Source: JAFECT01 sp036501825
GTDB lineage: Bacteria; Pseudomonadota; Alphaproteobacteria; Caulobacterales; Caulobacteraceae
Direction: 5' to 3'
Assembly: GCA_036501825.1 (NCBI GenBank)
Contig: DASXZP010000012.1
Span: 78,331-142,330, forward strand
Length of the DNA: 64,000 nt
The notes under the pieces are model-generated. The model searched no databases and was not told where the DNA came from. It saw only the letters and a program-made list of their open reading frames with translations. Of the stretch, positions 1 to 9,433 are shown one piece after another (position 1 is the first letter of the stretch; each line of letters opens with the position of its first letter). The translations under genes and the position numbers were made by a program.

Positions 1-1
1 C

Positions 2-586
2 GGCGGGGTGACCACCATCACCACCGACGTCGGCAACAGCGTGCTGTTGACCACCAACGAAAACCTGACGCGCAGCAAGGACGCGGGCCTGGAGCTGGTG
101 GCGAGCGGCAAGCTGCCCCACGGCTTCAGCTATAACGTCAGCGGCAACGTCTATTGGAACGAGATCGACGGCTCGGCGCTCGGCTTTACGCAGACGCGTT
201 CGGACACCACCGAGGCGGGACGCGCCTCGATCAACTGGCAGGCCGATACCAATGACTTCCTGCAGGTCAATGTTTCGGCGCGCGGCCGTACGCTTACGCC
301 GCAGGGCTTCACCGAGACCAAGCCCACCGTAAACCTGGGGTACCGCCGCAAGCTCACCGATAAACTGAGCGGCCTGATCACCGTGCAGGACCTGTTCGAC
401 ACCGGCGGCGAGCAGACCGTGTACGACAGCGCGCTTCTGCGCGGCGGAAACAGCTTCCATCAGCACGACCGCGCCGTCTTCTTCGGCCTGACCTTCACCT
501 TCGGCGCCGGCCCCCGCGGCCGCGGCCAACAGCCCGACTTCGACTACGGCGACCAAACCCCCGGCGCCGGCGCCCCGCCGCACTGA
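2..586 (+). CDS. TonB-dependent outer membrane receptor, C-terminal part (cut by window edge)
   Basis: This is the last 194 codons of an outer membrane beta-barrel; the reading frame is open to the left edge, so the true start lies outside the window. The residues match the ends of the two complete receptors downstream: NLTRS near the start, then SYNVSGNVYWN, SINWQAD, and a final aromatic strand followed by FDYGDQ. It resembles the third receptor more closely than the second, for example in TLTPQG and DLFDT. Family knowledge places it in the outer membrane, importing a ligand with TonB energy. The substrate is unknown. The next receptor begins about 80 nt downstream, so the genes may be co-transcribed. 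Confidence 0.9.
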   Translation, partial: GGVTTITTDVGNSVLLTTNENLTRSKDAGLELVASGKLPHGFSYNVSGNVYWNEIDGSALGFTQTRSDTTEAGRASINWQADTNDFLQVNVSARGRTLTPQGFTETKPTVNLGYRRKLTDKLSGLITVQDLFDTGGEQTVYDSALLRGGNSFHQHDRAVFFGLTFTFGAGPRGRGQQPDFDYGDQTPGAGAPPH

Positions 587-667
587 GGGCGGCGATAAGG
601 CAGGCGTTGCCTTTACATCGCCTAATTGCATAGCCAATCTCCCCTAAACGGGAGGCTGTGCGGGGGC

Positions 668-2896
668 ATGTCGCGCTGGCGTCGACACATCGCGTTGAGC
701 GGTTTCGCAGCGCTCACCGCGCTCGCCGGGATCGCAGGCGGCGCTTGGGCGCAGTCGCAGGCGGGTGGCGGTCAGACCCAAGCCCAGCCTTCGCCCTCCG
801 ACCAGAAGAGCGACGGCAAATCGACCACGGTGAAAGGCGTCACCGTCACCGCCGATAAGCCTGCCGTCCGCGCCGACATCGACCGGCGCAGCTACGATAT
901 CTCCAAGGATCTGGCCGCCCAGAACGGCGCCTCCATAGCCGACGCCCTGCGCAACGTGCCTTCGGTCGACGTCGACGTGGACGGCAAGGTCACCCTGCGC
1001 GGCGCGGCGGGCGTGACTATCATGGTCGACGGCAAACCCTCGCCGATGCTCGCCGGCCCGGGCGTGCTGTTGCAGGTCCCCGCCGACCAATACGAACGCG
1101 TTGAGGTGATGACCAACCCTTCCGCCGCCTTTTCGCCGAATGGGGCGGCCGGGATCATCAATCTGATCACCAAGAAGCATCACCCGATGGGCAGTTTCGG
1201 CTTCGCCCGCGTCGCGGTGGACAACGCAGACCGCTATCGCGGCGGCGGGAGCGCCTCCATCAAGAACGACAAGGTGACCGTGGTGCTCTACGCCGGTGAA
1301 GGCCGCGACGAGCGAACCCAGCCGCACGCGGGGGATACCGAGGCCTTCGATTCCGCAGGCGGTCTTCTCACTTCGACGACGGATCGCGACAACGCGCTTC
1401 TTCGGCTGCGCTACCAGTACGCGGATATTGTCCCGACCTGGGACCTGGACCCGAAATCGCAACTGACCTTCAGGCTCAGTGGATATCGCCATAGCAACGA
1501 AGCGGAAGACATTGGCGAAACCACCCTGACCGGCCCATCGGGCGCACTCATCGAAGATGTCAACGAGAAGAACCTCAACGACCTCAGCGGCGAAGATGTC
1601 ACCGGCGAGCTGAAATTCCGCCGCGAATTCACCGGCGACGAGCATGACCTGACTCTTGCCTTGAGCGTCGACCGATCGGCCAATTCCAGCGACAGGCTCC
1701 TCTCCGAAGCGTTCGCCTTCCCCGCTGTGCCGGACGCCTTTCAGCGATCCGACAACGACGACATCACCCGAACGATCGACTTTTCCGGCGACTACAACCG
1801 GCCGCTGTCAGGCGGCGCGAAATTGAAAGCCGGATGGGACATCAACGACGAGACCGATCTGAGCGTCACATCGGGTTTTCTCGACGCCGCGACCCCCACG
1901 GCGCCCGACGATCCTGGACAATCGGACCACTATCACTTTCGGCGGTTGGTTTCGGCGGGGTACCTCACCTACCAGCAGCCGTTCGGCAAGCTGACCGTGA
2001 TGGGCGGCCTGCGCCTTGAGGGCGAGAACCTTTATATCGACGATGTCACCACCAGCACGGTCGTCCGCGCCGATGACGTGCATCTCTATCCGACCATTCA
2101 CCTCGATTACGCTATCGACGACGACCAGCACCTCCAGGCCAGCTATAGCGAACGGATTCAACGGCCCGACCCCAGTCAGTTCGATCCCTTCCTACGCGTC
2201 TTGGGCCCATTCAATCAGGACACCGGCAATCCACATCTCAAGCCGCAACAGACCCAGGACTTCGAAACCAGCTGGCAGGACCGCATCGGCGGAGCCTTTG
2301 TCCTCGCCACAGCCTACTACAAGTCAAGCACCGGCGGCGTCACGGAGGTGACCACCGACGTCGGCGCCGGCGTGCTGCTGAGCACGGCGGAAAACCTGAC
2401 CCGCAGCAAGAACGCGGGGGTCGAACTGGTCCTCAACGGTAAGCTGCCTCACGGTTTCAGCTACAGCCTGAGCTCCAACGCCTATTGGAACCAGATCGAC
2501 GGCGTGGTGCTCAACGACACGGTCACGCGCGCGCAGACAACGATCACTGCTCGCGCCTCGATCAACTGGCAGGCCGATCCGAAGGATTTCCTGCAGATCA
2601 CCGCCTACTCTCCTTCGCGTATTCTAATGCCACAGAGCATCTTCGAGTCGCGAGGTCCGATCGTCAACCTCGGCTGGCGGCGCAAGCTCACCGACAAACT
2701 CAGCCTGGTGACCACGGTAGGCGATGTCTTCGACCGCGGCGGATCGGTCAACGTCTATGACACGGAGCTTTTGCGCGGCCGCGGAGTGACCGACTACCAC
2801 AACCGCTCCATCTACCTGGGCCTGAACCTCACCTTCGGCGCCGCGCCGAAGCAGCAACAGGAACCGGCCTTCGATTACAGCGGCGGACAGCACTGA
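668..2896 (+). CDS. TonB-dependent outer membrane receptor (tandem copy 2)
   Basis: The protein has 742 residues from the ATG at 668. An upstream in-frame TTG at 626 exists, but the ATG directly precedes a signal peptide (SRWRRHIALSG, then a hydrophobic run ending AWAQ) and follows GGAGG at 651. A Gln/Pro-rich linker leads to a plug domain with the motifs SIADALRNVPSVDVDVDG, VMVDGKPSP and EVMTNPSAAFSP, then a barrel ending in an aromatic strand. This resembles the outer-membrane beta-barrel family related to PF14905, with no carboxypeptidase-like N-terminal domain visible. Substrate is unknown. Its stop overlaps the next start as TGATG, implying translational coupling. Confidence 0.93.
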   Translation: MSRWRRHIALSGFAALTALAGIAGGAWAQSQAGGGQTQAQPSPSDQKSDGKSTTVKGVTVTADKPAVRADIDRRSYDISKDLAAQNGASIADALRNVPSVDVDVDGKVTLRGAAGVTIMVDGKPSPMLAGPGVLLQVPADQYERVEVMTNPSAAFSPNGAAGIINLITKKHHPMGSFGFARVAVDNADRYRGGGSASIKNDKVTVVLYAGEGRDERTQPHAGDTEAFDSAGGLLTSTTDRDNALLRLRYQYADIVPTWDLDPKSQLTFRLSGYRHSNEAEDIGETTLTGPSGALIEDVNEKNLNDLSGEDVTGELKFRREFTGDEHDLTLALSVDRSANSSDRLLSEAFAFPAVPDAFQRSDNDDITRTIDFSGDYNRPLSGGAKLKAGWDINDETDLSVTSGFLDAATPTAPDDPGQSDHYHFRRLVSAGYLTYQQPFGKLTVMGGLRLEGENLYIDDVTTSTVVRADDVHLYPTIHLDYAIDDDQHLQASYSERIQRPDPSQFDPFLRVLGPFNQDTGNPHLKPQQTQDFETSWQDRIGGAFVLATAYYKSSTGGVTEVTTDVGAGVLLSTAENLTRSKNAGVELVLNGKLPHGFSYSLSSNAYWNQIDGVVLNDTVTRAQTTITARASINWQADPKDFLQITAYSPSRILMPQSIFESRGPIVNLGWRRKLTDKLSLVTTVGDVFDRGGSVNVYDTELLRGRGVTDYHNRSIYLGLNLTFGAAPKQQQEPAFDYSGGQH

Positions 2897-5181
2897 TGTC
2901 ACGCCACCGCCTTGCGATATCTGGCCTTCTATCGGTTGCGACACTGATGGCCGCAGGGACGGGCTTCGCGCAGACTCAGCCCGCCACCGATCAAGCGCCT
3001 CAGACCCAACCCCAGACTCCCGCGCCCTCCGGTCAGAAGACGGATGACGGCAACGCCCGCAAGACCGACAAGGGCAAAAAGCCCGAAGCCCCCAAGACCA
3101 CGGCCGTCTCGGGCGTCACCATCACCGCCGAAGCGCCGCCCGTGCGCACCGACATCGACCGCCGCAGCTACGACCTGTCCAAGGACGTCACCACTCAGAA
3201 CGGCGGCTCGATCGCCGACGCCCTGCGCAACATCCCCTCGGTCGCTGTCGACATCGACGGCGCCGTAACCCTGCGCGGCCAGAGCGGTGTCGCGGTCATG
3301 GTCGACGGCAAGCCCTCGCCTTTGCTCTCGGGCCCTGGATCGCTGCTGCAGATTCCCGCCGATCAGTTCGAACGGGTGGAGGTGATGACCAATCCTTCCG
3401 CCGCCTTCTCGCCCGAGGGGTCCGCCGGGATCATCAACCTGATCAGCAAAAAGCACCACCCGAGCGGCTCGACCGGATCGATACGCGTGTCCGCCGCCGA
3501 CGCCGAGCGTGAACGCGCCAGCGCCTCGGGTTCGGTGAAGACCGAGAAGCTGACGTTTTCGTCGTCGATCTACCAGTCCCGCAACGGGTGGCCGCGCACC
3601 GGGTCCGGGGTGACCGACGCTTACGATCCCGCCACCGGTCAACTCCTGACCTCGAACGCGTCGCATAGCGCAACGGCCTTTCAGAGCTCGAACTTCGGCG
3701 GCGGCGCGACCGTCATGTGGGCGCCCGACCCCAAGACCCAGATCACTTTCGGCCTCAACGCGACGCACGGTGATGGAGATTTCCGCGTCCGCAGCGGGTT
3801 CGTGCTCACCGACAGTACGGGCGCGGTTCAGGAAGATCTGATGCAGACGACCTCGGTCCGCTCCAACTCCCTGTACGACGGGGCAAACCTTACCTATCGG
3901 CGCGACTTCACCGGCGACGATCACAACCTCACGATCGGCCTCTGGTACGACCGCTTTGACCACGTCTCCGACCAGCGCTTCACCGAGACGCTGATCACGC
4001 CCGCGTCACCGGAGACCTTCGAGCGGACCGACCAGGACGGGGGCCTCAAGGCCCTGGATTTCTCCGGCGACTACAGCCGCCCGATGCCCGGCGGTGCGAA
4101 GCTGAAGGCTGGCTGGGACGTCACGACGAACGACAACGACACGCTCTCCTCAGGCTTTCTCAACGCGACGTCGCCGACCGCGCCCGACGATCCGAGTCAG
4201 ACCGACCGCTACTATTTCCGCCGCACGGTTTCCGCCGCCTATCTCACTTATCAGCAGCCGATCGGCAAGCTGACCATCCTGGGCGGCCTGCGCGTCGAGG
4301 GTGAGAACCTCGACATCAATGACGCCACCACGTCAACCGAGGTGCGCGACAATGACGTCCATCTCTATCCGACACTGCACCTGCAATATGCGCTCGACGA
4401 TCGCCAGACCCTGTCGGCCAGCTACAGCGAACGCATCGAACGGCCCCAGGCGGCGGAGTTGGACCCGTTCCTGCGCGTGCTCGGCACCTTCTACGAGTAT
4501 CAGGGCAACCCGCATCTGCAACCCGAACAGACCAAGAGCTACGAGGCCGGGTGGCAGTACCAGGCGGCGGGAACCTCGTATCTGGCGACGCTCTATTATA
4601 AATCGAGCACCGGCGGCGTTACCAACGTCAGCACCGACCTCGGCAACGGCGTACTGCTGAGCACCGAGGAAAACCTGACGCGCAGCGAAAACGCGGGGCT
4701 CGAGCTGGTCGCCGCCGGAAATCTGCCGCACGGTTTCAGCTACAACGTCAGCGGCAATGTCTACTGGAACAAGATCGACGGCTCGGTCCTCGGCCAGACC
4801 GAAACCCGGTCGGATACAACCCTCTCCGGCCGCGCTTCGATCAACTGGCAGGCCGATCCCAAGGACTTCCTGCAAGTGAACGTCACCGCCAACGGGCGCA
4901 CCCTGACGCCGCAGGGCTACACCGATACGGAGCCGACGGTGAACTTCGGCTACCGCCGCAAACTCACCGACCGTCTGGCCTTTGTCGGAACCGTGCAGGA
5001 CCTGTTCGACACCAGCGGCCGAAAAAGCGTCTACGACAGCCCCTTGCTCCGCGGCCGCGGCACGACCGAGCAGAACGACCGCGCGGTGTTCTTCGGCCTG
5101 ACCATCGCGCTCGGCGCGGTTCCCAAGAGCCGCGCCCAACCGGACTTCGACTACGGCAGCGGCGGTGGCGATTCACACTGA
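2896..5181 (+). CDS. TonB-dependent outer membrane receptor (tandem copy 3)
   Basis: The protein has 761 residues and starts at an ATG that overlaps the previous stop by one base. A signal peptide (SRHRLAISGLLSVATLM, cleavage near GFAQT) is followed by a Gln/Pro/Lys-rich linker, then a plug domain with SIADALRNIPSV and VMVDGKPSP and a long barrel. It is collinear with copy 2 over its whole length, and its C-terminal third is nearest to the truncated copy 1, so the array probably grew by duplication. The gene converges on a GH92 mannosidase with only 7 nt between the stops. That suggests, but does not prove, a role in glycan or glycoconjugate uptake. Confidence 0.93.
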   Translation: MSRHRLAISGLLSVATLMAAGTGFAQTQPATDQAPQTQPQTPAPSGQKTDDGNARKTDKGKKPEAPKTTAVSGVTITAEAPPVRTDIDRRSYDLSKDVTTQNGGSIADALRNIPSVAVDIDGAVTLRGQSGVAVMVDGKPSPLLSGPGSLLQIPADQFERVEVMTNPSAAFSPEGSAGIINLISKKHHPSGSTGSIRVSAADAERERASASGSVKTEKLTFSSSIYQSRNGWPRTGSGVTDAYDPATGQLLTSNASHSATAFQSSNFGGGATVMWAPDPKTQITFGLNATHGDGDFRVRSGFVLTDSTGAVQEDLMQTTSVRSNSLYDGANLTYRRDFTGDDHNLTIGLWYDRFDHVSDQRFTETLITPASPETFERTDQDGGLKALDFSGDYSRPMPGGAKLKAGWDVTTNDNDTLSSGFLNATSPTAPDDPSQTDRYYFRRTVSAAYLTYQQPIGKLTILGGLRVEGENLDINDATTSTEVRDNDVHLYPTLHLQYALDDRQTLSASYSERIERPQAAELDPFLRVLGTFYEYQGNPHLQPEQTKSYEAGWQYQAAGTSYLATLYYKSSTGGVTNVSTDLGNGVLLSTEENLTRSENAGLELVAAGNLPHGFSYNVSGNVYWNKIDGSVLGQTETRSDTTLSGRASINWQADPKDFLQVNVTANGRTLTPQGYTDTEPTVNFGYRRKLTDRLAFVGTVQDLFDTSGRKSVYDSPLLRGRGTTEQNDRAVFFGLTIALGAVPKSRAQPDFDYGSGGGDSH

Positions 5182-5188
5182 GCGGGCG

Positions 5189-7582
5189 TTATTGCTCCGG
5201 CCCGAACGACGGCGGGGCGTCGCTCGGCGATGAGCCCCACTTTGGATCGGGCTTGTCTGACAGGTCCACGTCGAGCACGCCGCCTTTTGTCGCGAACTCA
5301 GCGGGGAGCCACGGGCGTGAACTCGGTTTGCCGTTTACGCGCAGACCGGTGACGTACGGCTTGCCGGTGGCGGCGGCCGGGGCGTGGATGGTCACGGCGC
5401 CGCCGGGGCGGTCGATGCGGGCTTCGCTAAACAGCGGGCTGCCCAGCACCAGGTCGGCGCGGCCGGGCCACTCGGGATAGAGGCCGAGCGCGGCCCACAC
5501 GTACCACGACGACATTTCGCCGAGGTCGTCGTTGCCGGGGATGCCTGAAGCCTTCACCGTCCAGATCTGCGTCTCGGTGGCGCGCACCAGTTCCTGCGTC
5601 TTCCACGGCTCGCCGGCGAAGTCGTAGAGCCAGGGCGCCGCCACCGACGGCTCGTTGTTCAGCTCCGCGTGCGAACCGCCCGCGTTGGTCACCGCTAATT
5701 TTCCGTCGGGGAAATAGAAGAAGCGGTCGAGCCGCGCCCGCGCTGCATTCACCCCGCCCAGGGTCTCGAACAGACCGTGCGCATCGAACGGGACCATCCA
5801 GAGGTACTGCGCAGGCGAGCCTTCGACAAAGTTGTCGTCGTCCTCGACGTTGGGGTCGAACTTGTCCGGCCAGGTCCCGTCGGTCTTGCGCGGCTCGATA
5901 TAGCCGCCGTCCCGCGTCGCCTTCGGATTGTAGAGATTGCGCCACCAGCCCGCGCGCACGCGCAAGGCATGCGCCATCAGGTCCTGATGCTCACGCAAGG
6001 CGAGTTGCGACAGGGCGAAGTCGGCGCTCGCCATTTCCAGCGTGTCCGCCGCCGATCCCCAGCCTGGCGCGCCTTGCGGCAGATAGTGCAGCACCAGTTC
6101 TTCGGTGAGCCCGGGGCGCTGGCCGCCGCACAGGACCGGACAGCCCTCATGGCTCTCGTCGCCGGGCGTCGGCTGGGTGGCGGCGATGATCAGCGACTGA
6201 TAGGCGGCGCCTTCGTCAAAGCCCTCGCCGCCGAAGGCCGCGATGTCGGCGATCGCGGCGGCGGACGGGTCGCCGTTCATCACGCCGGTGCGCCCGGTCA
6301 GGTGGGTCCAGCGATCCCACACGCCGTCGTTCTGGTTCGCCTGGTTCAACAGCGACTGCGCGACGTCCGAGCCGACCTTGGGATCGAGCCACGTCACCAA
6401 CTGCAACTGTGAGCGATAGACGTCCCAGCCGGAGAAGTTCGCGTATTGCGCCCCCTGCCCCGGCGACAGCGCATGGACCGCGCCGTCGAAGCCGAGGTAA
6501 CGGCCGTCCGCGTCGCTGTAGAGATTGGGCTCCAGCAGGGCGTGGTACAGCGCCGTGTAGAACACCACGCGCTCGTCCGGCGTGCCGCCCTCGACGGCGA
6601 TCTCCCCCAGCCGCTTGTCCCAATCCGCGCGTGTCTGCGCCTGCACCTGGTCGAGCGTAGCTCCCGCGCTGCCTTCCGCCGCGAGGTTCGCCCGCGCCGC
6701 CGCCTCGCTGACGTAGGACACGCCGATGCGCACGCTCACCGTGGGCGTGCGCGCCGCATCGAACGCGATCCAGCCGCCGGAGCCGTGGCCCTGCGGCGGG
6801 TTGCCCTTGTCGCCGTAGGTCGTGCCGCCATTGGCGTCGGTCGCCCCGGGCTTCACCGCCAGGTCGCTCCAGGTCCCGCCGACGCTGAACGGCTGGTCGA
6901 CCACCGCCACGAAATGCAGGGTGTAGTAGCTGTGCTGCCGGTCCTTCGATATATAGCCGCAGAAATTGCCGCTGGTCACCGAGCCGGTGATTTCGCGATG
7001 CGCGGCATCGATGTGAATGCTCGCATCGCTGGACCCGACCTCGGAGTCCGACGTGCGGAACAACAGATTGGCCGGCTTGCCCGCGGGGAAGCTCACCCGC
7101 ATCACCCCGGTTCGCGCCGTCGCGCCGAGATCAACCGCCGCGCCGTTGTCGAGCTTCACGCCATAGGCGCCGGGGGCCGCCTGCTCGTTCGCATGCTGAA
7201 ACGTCGAGACATAAGCGCCGAACGGTTCAACCGCCGACGGCGATCGCACCACAGGTTCCGTCACCGGCATAATCGGCACGTCCCCGCTCGCGCCCGCACA
7301 ACCGGTGCCCGACAGATGCGTCAGCGCAAACCCACGGATATGGGTCGCCTTCCACTCATACCCGCCCGGCGCCGCCACCCGCGTCGAGCCATCCTTCCTG
7401 AGCGCCGTCTCCTCCGGACTAAACGCCACCATCCCGAACGGCGCCGTGGCGCCGGGATAGGTATTGCCGCCGTTGGCGGTGCCGACGAAGGGATTCACGG
7501 AGGCGGCGGGGTCGGCTGGCGCTGCGTTGGCGGCGGTCGTAAAGGCCAGCGCGCCGACGGCGACGAACATGGAAGTTTTCAT
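5189..7582 (-). CDS. Glycoside hydrolase family 92 (alpha-mannosidase), secreted
   Basis: The protein has 797 residues. The ATG at 7582 was chosen because it follows an AAAGGGA ribosome binding site and begins a signal peptide (KTSMFVAVGALAFTTAANA, cut after NAA); the longer open frame upstream runs into a repeat element. Family hallmarks are VNPFVGTANGGNTYPG near the N-terminus, HLSGTGC, EPNLYSD, the central WDVYRSQ and the C-terminal PGNDDLGEMSSWYVW that closes the catalytic barrel. GH92 enzymes are calcium-dependent inverting exo-mannosidases, mostly on alpha-mannosides. The enzyme is probably periplasmic or surface-exposed. Linkage specificity cannot be read from the sequence. It converges with the receptor array. 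Confidence 0.93.
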   Translation of the reverse strand: MKTSMFVAVGALAFTTAANAAPADPAASVNPFVGTANGGNTYPGATAPFGMVAFSPEETALRKDGSTRVAAPGGYEWKATHIRGFALTHLSGTGCAGASGDVPIMPVTEPVVRSPSAVEPFGAYVSTFQHANEQAAPGAYGVKLDNGAAVDLGATARTGVMRVSFPAGKPANLLFRTSDSEVGSSDASIHIDAAHREITGSVTSGNFCGYISKDRQHSYYTLHFVAVVDQPFSVGGTWSDLAVKPGATDANGGTTYGDKGNPPQGHGSGGWIAFDAARTPTVSVRIGVSYVSEAAARANLAAEGSAGATLDQVQAQTRADWDKRLGEIAVEGGTPDERVVFYTALYHALLEPNLYSDADGRYLGFDGAVHALSPGQGAQYANFSGWDVYRSQLQLVTWLDPKVGSDVAQSLLNQANQNDGVWDRWTHLTGRTGVMNGDPSAAAIADIAAFGGEGFDEGAAYQSLIIAATQPTPGDESHEGCPVLCGGQRPGLTEELVLHYLPQGAPGWGSAADTLEMASADFALSQLALREHQDLMAHALRVRAGWWRNLYNPKATRDGGYIEPRKTDGTWPDKFDPNVEDDDNFVEGSPAQYLWMVPFDAHGLFETLGGVNAARARLDRFFYFPDGKLAVTNAGGSHAELNNEPSVAAPWLYDFAGEPWKTQELVRATETQIWTVKASGIPGNDDLGEMSSWYVWAALGLYPEWPGRADLVLGSPLFSEARIDRPGGAVTIHAPAAATGKPYVTGLRVNGKPSSRPWLPAEFATKGGVLDVDLSDKPDPKWGSSPSDAPPSFGPEQ

Positions 7583-7599
7583 GAGATTCCCTTTGCCGA

Positions 7600-7770
7600 A
7601 GGGGACTGCTTTTCGTGTCCCGCCGCTACGGCGCCCACACCTGCCGGGGACACGATTAGCTGTCCCCGATGTACGCCTTCTTACCTCAGCCAAAAACATC
7701 GGGGACAGCTAATCGTGTCCCGCAACGCCCGGTCTCAGCCTCGGCGCCGGGACACGATAAGCAGTCCCCT
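7600..7770. repeat. Nested REP-like inverted repeat (four GGGGAC..GTCCC units)
   Basis: Four related 22-24 nt palindromic units lie between the GH92 gene and pccB. The outer pair is 7600-7622 and 7748-7770, matching 22 of 23 as inverted copies. The inner pair is about 7647-7672 and 7696-7721, a perfect 26-nt inverted match. Each unit is itself a hairpin, GGGGACA or GGGGAC, a short AT-containing loop, then GTCCC(C). This nested layout resembles bacterial REP/BIME elements mobilised by RAYT (IS200-like) transposases. No transposase gene is present in the window. The element ends 5 nt before the pccB stop and 17 nt upstream of the GH92 start. Confidence 0.85.
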
Positions 7771-7774
7771 GCCG

Positions 7775-9307
7775 TCATAGCGGAATATTATCGTGCTTCT
7801 TCCACGGATTCTCGAGCTTCTTGTTTACCAGCGTCTTCAGCGCCTTGATCAGCCGCCGCCGCGTGCCGTGCGGCATGATCACGTCGTCGATGTAGCCGCG
7901 TTGCGCGGCCACGAACGGGTTGGCGAAGCGGGCTTTGTATTCGGCTTCGCGCTCGGCCAGGACGGCGGGGTCCTTGGCTTCGGCGCGGAAGATGATTTCC
8001 ACCGCGCCCTTGGCGCCCATCACCGCGATCTCGGCGGTGGGCCAGGCGTAGTTCACGTCGCCGCGGATGTGTTTTGAGCTCATCACGTCGTAGGCGCCGC
8101 CGTAGGCTTTGCGGGTGATGACGGTGACCTTGGGCACGGTCGCTTCGGCGTAGGCGAACAGCAGCTTGGCGCCGTTCTTGATCAGGCCGCCGTACTCCTG
8201 CTTGGTGCCCGGCATGAAGCCCGGCACGTCGACGAAGGTGACGATCGGAATGTTGAAGGCGTCGCAGAAACGCACGAAGCGCGCGGCCTTCTTCGACGAG
8301 TCGATGTCGAGCACCCCGGCCAGCACCTGCGGCTGGTTGGCGACGAAGCCGATGCTCTGGCCATCCAGTCGGCCGAAGCCGGTGATGATGTTCTTGGCGT
8401 ACTCGGGCGCCACTTCGAAAAAGTCGGCCTCGTCGACGACCTTGAGGATCAGCTCCTTCATGTCGTAGGGCTTGTTCGGGTTCGACGGGATCAGGGTGTC
8501 CAGCGACGGCTCGTCCCGGCGCGGGTTGTCGAAGCTCTCGCGAACCGGCGGCTTCTCGCGGTTGGACAGCGGCAGGAAGTCGATGAGGCGGCGGATCTGC
8601 GCCAGCGCCTCGAGGTCGTTCTCGAACGCACCGTCGGCCACGCCGGATTTCTGCGCATGCACGCGCGCGCCGCCCAGGTCCTCGTGAGTGACCACTTCGT
8701 TGGTGACGGTCTTCACCACGTCGGGGCCGGTGACGTACATGTAGCTGGTGTCGCGCACCATGAAGATGAAGTCGGTCATCGCCGGCGAATAGACGTCGCC
8801 GCCGGCGCACGGCCCCATGATCACGCTGATCTGCGGCACCACGCCCGACGACATGACGTTCTGCAGGAAGATGTCGGCGTAGCCCGCCAGGCTCTCGACG
8901 CCTTCCTGGATGCGCGCGCCGCCGGCGTCGAACAGGCCGATGATCGGGGCGCCGTTCTTCAGCGCCATGTGCTGCAGCTTGACGATCTTCGACGCGTGCG
9001 CCCCCGACAGCGAGCCGCCGAAGACGGTGAAGTCCTTGGAGAAGACGTAGACCAGCCGCCCGTTGATGGCGCCCCAGCCGGTGACCACCCCGTCGCCGGG
9101 GATTTTCTGGTCGGCCATGCCGAAGTCGACGCAGCGGTGCTCGACGAAGAGGTCGGTTTCCTCGAAGGAGCCCTCGTCCAGCAGGGCCTCGATCCGCTCG
9201 CGGGCGGTCAGCTTGCCCTTGGCGTGCTGGGCCGCAATCCGCTTCTCCCCGCCCCCCAGCCGCGCCTGGGCCCTGCGGCGGTCGAGTTCCTCGAGGATAT
9301 CCTGCAT
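7775..9307 (-). CDS. pccB: Propionyl-CoA carboxylase beta subunit (acyl-CoA carboxyltransferase)
   Basis: The 510-residue protein carries the biotin-dependent carboxyltransferase fold over its full length. It begins with the family N-terminus (DILEELDRRRAQARLGGG, KGKLTARERI) and contains FSKDFTVFGGSLS, FDAGGARIQEGV, MGPCAGGDVYSPA and the C-terminal carboxyl-acceptor half with VDVPGFMPGT and KAYGGAYDVM. It transfers CO2 from carboxybiotin to propionyl-CoA, giving methylmalonyl-CoA for breakdown of odd-chain acids and branched amino acids. The biotin carboxylase/BCCP alpha subunit is not adjacent, so the complex must be completed from elsewhere. A REP-like element abuts its 3' end. Confidence 0.96.
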   Translation of the reverse strand: MQDILEELDRRRAQARLGGGEKRIAAQHAKGKLTARERIEALLDEGSFEETDLFVEHRCVDFGMADQKIPGDGVVTGWGAINGRLVYVFSKDFTVFGGSLSGAHASKIVKLQHMALKNGAPIIGLFDAGGARIQEGVESLAGYADIFLQNVMSSGVVPQISVIMGPCAGGDVYSPAMTDFIFMVRDTSYMYVTGPDVVKTVTNEVVTHEDLGGARVHAQKSGVADGAFENDLEALAQIRRLIDFLPLSNREKPPVRESFDNPRRDEPSLDTLIPSNPNKPYDMKELILKVVDEADFFEVAPEYAKNIITGFGRLDGQSIGFVANQPQVLAGVLDIDSSKKAARFVRFCDAFNIPIVTFVDVPGFMPGTKQEYGGLIKNGAKLLFAYAEATVPKVTVITRKAYGGAYDVMSSKHIRGDVNYAWPTAEIAVMGAKGAVEIIFRAEAKDPAVLAEREAEYKARFANPFVAAQRGYIDDVIMPHGTRRRLIKALKTLVNKKLENPWKKHDNIPL

Positions 9308-9433
9308 GTCCGGGCGCCTGAGACTAAAACCTGGAGTCCCGGATTAGGGGGGACCGGGGCGGGAGGCAAGCGATCCGGCGCTCCTCCCGAAGCCGGCTTC
9401 GGGTTGAGTGAGGCGACCGGCTTCGACCCGCCC

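Noticed and set aside
644..1645. Long open frames on the strand opposite the TonB receptor genes
   Set aside because: They are Gly/Arg/Ala-rich shadows in high-GC DNA with no family resemblance, overlapping genes with strong homology.
6446..7780. Plus-strand open frame of 444 codons across the GH92 gene
   Set aside because: It lies fully antisense to a confident GH92 domain protein and reads as Arg/His-rich sequence.
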